Source of the DNA: Acanthosoma haemorrhoidale
Lineage: Eukaryota > Arthropoda > Insecta > Hemiptera > Acanthosomatidae
Assembly (NCBI GenBank): GCA_930367205.1
Contig: OV884015.1
Coordinates: forward strand, 37,563,288 to 37,627,287
Length of the DNA stretch: 64,000 bases
Direction of reading: 5' to 3'
Part shown: in pieces, positions 60,601 to 64,000 of the stretch
How the letters are laid out: the number at the start of each line of letters is the position of its first letter
How positions within the stretch are numbered: the stretch's first letter is position 1
Notes under the pieces: generated by a model
Told to the model about the DNA's origin: nothing
Seen by the model: only the letters and a program-made list of their open reading frames with translations
Database searches by the model: none
Position numbers and translations under genes: made by a program

Positions 60601-62930
60601 AGGGAGATTAATGGAGGAGACCCCAACCCATGTGTACGCCACTGAGTCACTCATTGGCAGTACGCCTGCGACCCTACTATTACTGACGGGCTTGCGCGGA
60701 AACGGCCGTCGAACCCAGCCATATCTCCGAGAAGGATCTGAAAGAGAATGGGGTGGATACAACAGGCCACCCCATCGTTAGCAAACAGACATGCACTGGT
60801 TGACATCGAGGGTGTCTCTCTCTCACCCTCTCCCTTTCTCTCACTACCAGTTATCATTGGCAAATTAATTAGCTCCCGGAATTAATAAAGGGGTCACACC
60901 GTGTCTCCACTGTGTACGGAGCCACTGCGAGAGCTTAGCCAAAGAACATTTGGGGAGGACTGTCACTCGGGGGTTCAGTCGTTACAGCCACCGACTAGAT
61001 ATATTTTTATTTTAGCAGCTAATTATTAATAATTACTAATACTAGCAATAAGCACTGATAATATTAAATATTATTCACATATAATGCCAATGATAAGAGT
61101 GATTTTTACAGCTTTATTTATCTGTAAAGCTATTTTTAGAATAAAATGTTTATCTCTTTAGTTCCAAACTCCCAACGTGAGATCATACAATTGGAATATA
61201 ATCATCATCTGGTATCCTAGTAAATGTAGTATGTTATGGTTTCGACTGCACATGCGCATTGGCAGAAGACGAGAAGCGACCCGGTCCTAGTGTCGCTGAC
61301 GGAGATAGGGAGGGGCTACGACTCCTAACTCGGCAGGGCGTGGGACGATATGTTCGCTTCTGACTGGTGAGTCACGGGCACCTGGTGATGCGGCTGGAGC
61401 GGCGCGAAAGGTCTCAGGAGATGTCGAGGAGTCCTTGTAATGGGTCATTTCATCATCAACAGTGCATAAGCATAAATGAATGAAAGTTCCAGGAATAGTC
61501 TCTAATGTGTATGCAAATCCCTGTTACAAACGTGCCTCAAGACCTGCATTATCATGAACGTGGTATTCTCCTACACAACCAATGATGAAATACGAATAAA
61601 TAATTAAAAAAATATAGGGCATTCTACGACAATATATAATTAAAGTAAAAAAATCCCTAAGATAATGTTTCCTAAGAATAATACCAATTACTATGCATTC
61701 TTGAACGAAACCGTTTTCGTAAAGTATTATTTATTATCCGCATCACCGCTACTGAGCAAAAAAATTTAACCTTTAAGGCACTAAAAAGTTACAGCCTTAC
61801 AAGTCAAACGCACAGTTTATGTTTAAGAGTCAAACCTTATTTAAGCATACCAACTCCTACTGACAAATAAAGTACATTCTGTATATTATTATCAGATAAA
61901 ATCATGATTTCAACAGTATGTTAGTGATTTTACGAGGGTACGCTAACGATGAATCTAATTTTTAAAGCTTTATTGTATTGTTTTATGTTCCCTTGTATAT
62001 TATATTCCAGAACGACATTAATATCATGATACGCACTCTATCTTTATCTTGGAATTAGCTCGTGACATATTTTCTCGGGTGCCTAATGAGCTACAATAAA
62101 TTGTACGACCTGCTGTGAACCTTTTTCTTTATAATGACCAGATCACAGACAATGGTAATCTCTCTGATAAAAAATTTAATTGTGGACCAGGCATTGCCTC
62201 CACTAAACACATTTCATCAACCATCATAATACGTAGCGCATTATACGATTATTAATAATTACTTTTTATTGTGGGAATGATCTGATTGGGGTCAGTAGTA
62301 TTTAGTAAGTTCTACATCTGTTTTTGAAATACTTCTTGTGGTAACCGGGATAAACCAGTAAGCTTTAGAAACCTTTTTTCTCCGCGTTTGTATCTCAGGG
62401 TTAGTATATTTCCTTCTGGCCTTGCTGCTAACAACGAGGCGAGGAAACGCAAACGCAGGCATCATGAGCACAGCCAACCGTGAAATTATATCATTCGTGT
62501 ATTCTACATCCAGAGTGCGAAATACCACTTGTCACTGCTATGTATGAGACTTCACCAATTTAAAACAAATTTGAAGTATATACTAGAGAATATTTCTGCT
62601 ATTCATTTCTTTTAATGAAGAATACTTGGGATACGAATGTAAGGCCGCGTATAATACTACTAATAAGAACTTATCGTGAAAAAATAATAACAGTCACGTA
62701 ATAAGAATATCAAAGAAAATAAATGTTCAACAGGCTTTATTGCGGCACTGAAGAGGAAATCCGATTGGTAACGAAAATCAGATAACAGTAATAATATAAT
62801 CTTAGATAATCAGAGTTATTGGTTTAAGTCAATAAGTTAATCTGTAAAATAAATTTCCTTTCATACCCATATCGCTTTTTTTCCTTTTTTTTTTATGCAA
62901 GAACTAAAACTGTCACTGTTCATGCTATTT
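57650..62930. other. Unassigned DNA with GC-richer patches and one 144-codon frame
   Basis: A plus frame at 59806-60240 (144 codons) starts MLDRQLVGKPGRQQYLRRIV and becomes Phe/Tyr-rich later. No signal or domain is recognised. GC-richer patches lie at 57700-57960, 58590-58750, 60600-60990 and 61230-61440. The last two have overlapping short frames on the minus strand or none. No repeat copies of these patches were found in the window. Confidence 0.3.
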
Positions 62931-62940
62931 ACATTTACAT

Positions 62941-63483
62941 TTTTTTTTTTTTTTTTTTTTTCCCCCCCTTCATAGCCCCTTCAAATTTACAGACAATCAT
63001 ATATAATTATAGATCCTCTGGCGAATCCATTTACAAATTATTTTGTATTTCCTGTAGCATCACTACTTTATATACAGGTTTTGTTATTTTATAGAAATTA
63101 TATAATGAATAAACAAGTATAATGATATACATTCTACATGACTTGACTGAACTGACCAACAAGGTGATGGGGCTCACCTTTTTGATCAACCTTAACACCA
63201 ACTTACATACTAATTCTTATCCTAATTTTTCCCCGACAGTCTGTTGCCATCGATGCGGGAGGGGTGGTGGGGTCATAGTGTTTACCACTGGATTTGTCAA
63301 GTGCTGCAACGAGTCAAAAAACTTAATGTGTCTCCGGCGGATGAACTCACCCACCGACGGCACACCAAGCAACGGGTGCAGGTCAGCGTTCTTCAACCTC
63401 TGGAAAGAGGTTTGTCGGACCACTTTTCGCATGATTCCATTCTGGAAGTGTTGGAGACATTTGGCTGTATTGTCAGTCAAGTG
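62941..63483 (-). mobile_element. Family A non-LTR retrotransposon, 5'-truncated copy A3
   Basis: On the minus strand an 87-codon frame (63217-63480) reads the C-terminus of a non-LTR ORF: MTDNTAKCLQHFQNGIMRKV, RLKNADLHPLLGVPSVGEFI, RRRHIKFFDSLQHLTNPVVN, then PPLPHRWQQTVGEKLG and a stop. A 3' untranslated region follows, ending in GGGGCTATGAAGGGGGG and at least 20 A residues (T run from 62941). This is the least damaged family A coding end here. The plus-strand frames at 63122-63568 are its shadows. RT catalytic motifs lie upstream of the truncation and are absent. Confidence 0.75.
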
Positions 63484-63489
63484 GGTAAA

Positions 63490-64000
63490 TAGCGGGTCTT
63501 TACATAGTCTTTACATTATTACTATTGCATTATATTTAAATGTAATCAAAAATCTTTTGGCTCTATGAGATTAGCGAAACTGATTCGTGACATGGCGGTT
63601 CTGTATTCAAATGGAAAGTATTTTTATTATACATAAGGCTTAATTTACAAAATATACTCAATAGCAAAGCGCTGTTTTGCCATTTTTGTAGCCTTGAAAT
63701 ACCAAACGAAATATATATATGTAAATAATATAAAAGCAAAAAAAGAAGCTTTCGGAATCTTTAAAAGTTTGTCACCGATTTTCCAGTCCTTTGCAAAAAA
63801 TAATAAAGTTACCTTGAGACTTCTCCGAACTCTCTTCAATTTACATTTGAGTGAAATGATCAGCCCATCTCCGTAGGAGTGCGTAGGTACACAGTAATAG
63901 TTTTCACAGTACTTCTTCGATTAAATGATAGATTTCCTTCGTTGACTTTACCTTTCCCAGAACAATCAAAGCTTGCGTCAGAATTAATATTTAAATTTAA
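63490..64000. other. Unassigned AT-rich DNA
   Basis: Two opposing frames of 60-64 codons (63645-63839 minus and 63694-63876 plus) overlap and have no domain. No other feature was seen. Confidence 0.4.

Noticed and set aside
63122..63568. 148-codon plus-strand frame
   Set aside because: It is the antisense shadow of the family A ORF end on the minus strand, which has a recognisable protein pattern.

Overview
The window looks like ordinary AT-rich nuclear DNA from an insect, full of decayed transposable elements. This rests on the AT-richness, several insect-type non-LTR (Jockey-like) reverse transcriptase remnants, a mariner relative with terminal inverted repeats and a TA target, and poly(A)-tailed retroposons flanked by short target-site duplications. 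The order of insect cannot be told from the sequence alone. I found no intact host gene, no rRNA, no confident tRNA and no CRISPR. Almost every open frame of 60-160 codons is a chance frame, a shadow of a repeat, or a broken transposon fragment.

Layout. 1-8 kb: AT-rich DNA with four degenerate copies of one dispersed repeat, a minus-strand non-LTR fragment (family A, 4.9-5.3 kb) and two 3' tails of a Jockey-like family (J1). 7.8-8.3 kb: an unrecognised 165-codon minus-strand frame broken by one stop. 8.7-11.2 kb: a J1 reverse transcriptase remnant, two very short poly(A)-type insertions with perfect duplications, and a long J1 3' end. 13-28 kb: a short SINE-like retroposon (S1), tails of families A and J3, a small inverted-repeat element, and a duplicated segment that keeps one reading frame. 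28-36 kb: a family K 3' end, tRNA-like pieces, a 78-bp in-frame tandem array (32.9-33.4 kb) and more J1 tails. 38.3-39.1 kb: an internally deleted mariner. 40.6-41.4 kb: a 38-bp minisatellite. 43-50 kb: a second K copy, a nested S1 insertion and the best-preserved J1 copy (49.2-50.0 kb). 50-64 kb: mostly unassigned DNA with one RT fragment at 54 kb and two further family A copies.

The elements explain each other. J1, A, J3 and S1 copies are 3'-anchored and many have short duplications, as expected of target-primed reverse transcription. Families A and J3 end in nearly the same bases before the poly(A), so they may share one reverse transcriptase. The most unusual items are the 78-bp array with one open phase, the single-stop frame at 7.8-8.3 kb, the indel-free duplicated frame at 20.3/21.3 kb, and the SINE inserted into an inverted older copy of itself. 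All family names (J1, A, J3, K, S1) are local labels, not database names.
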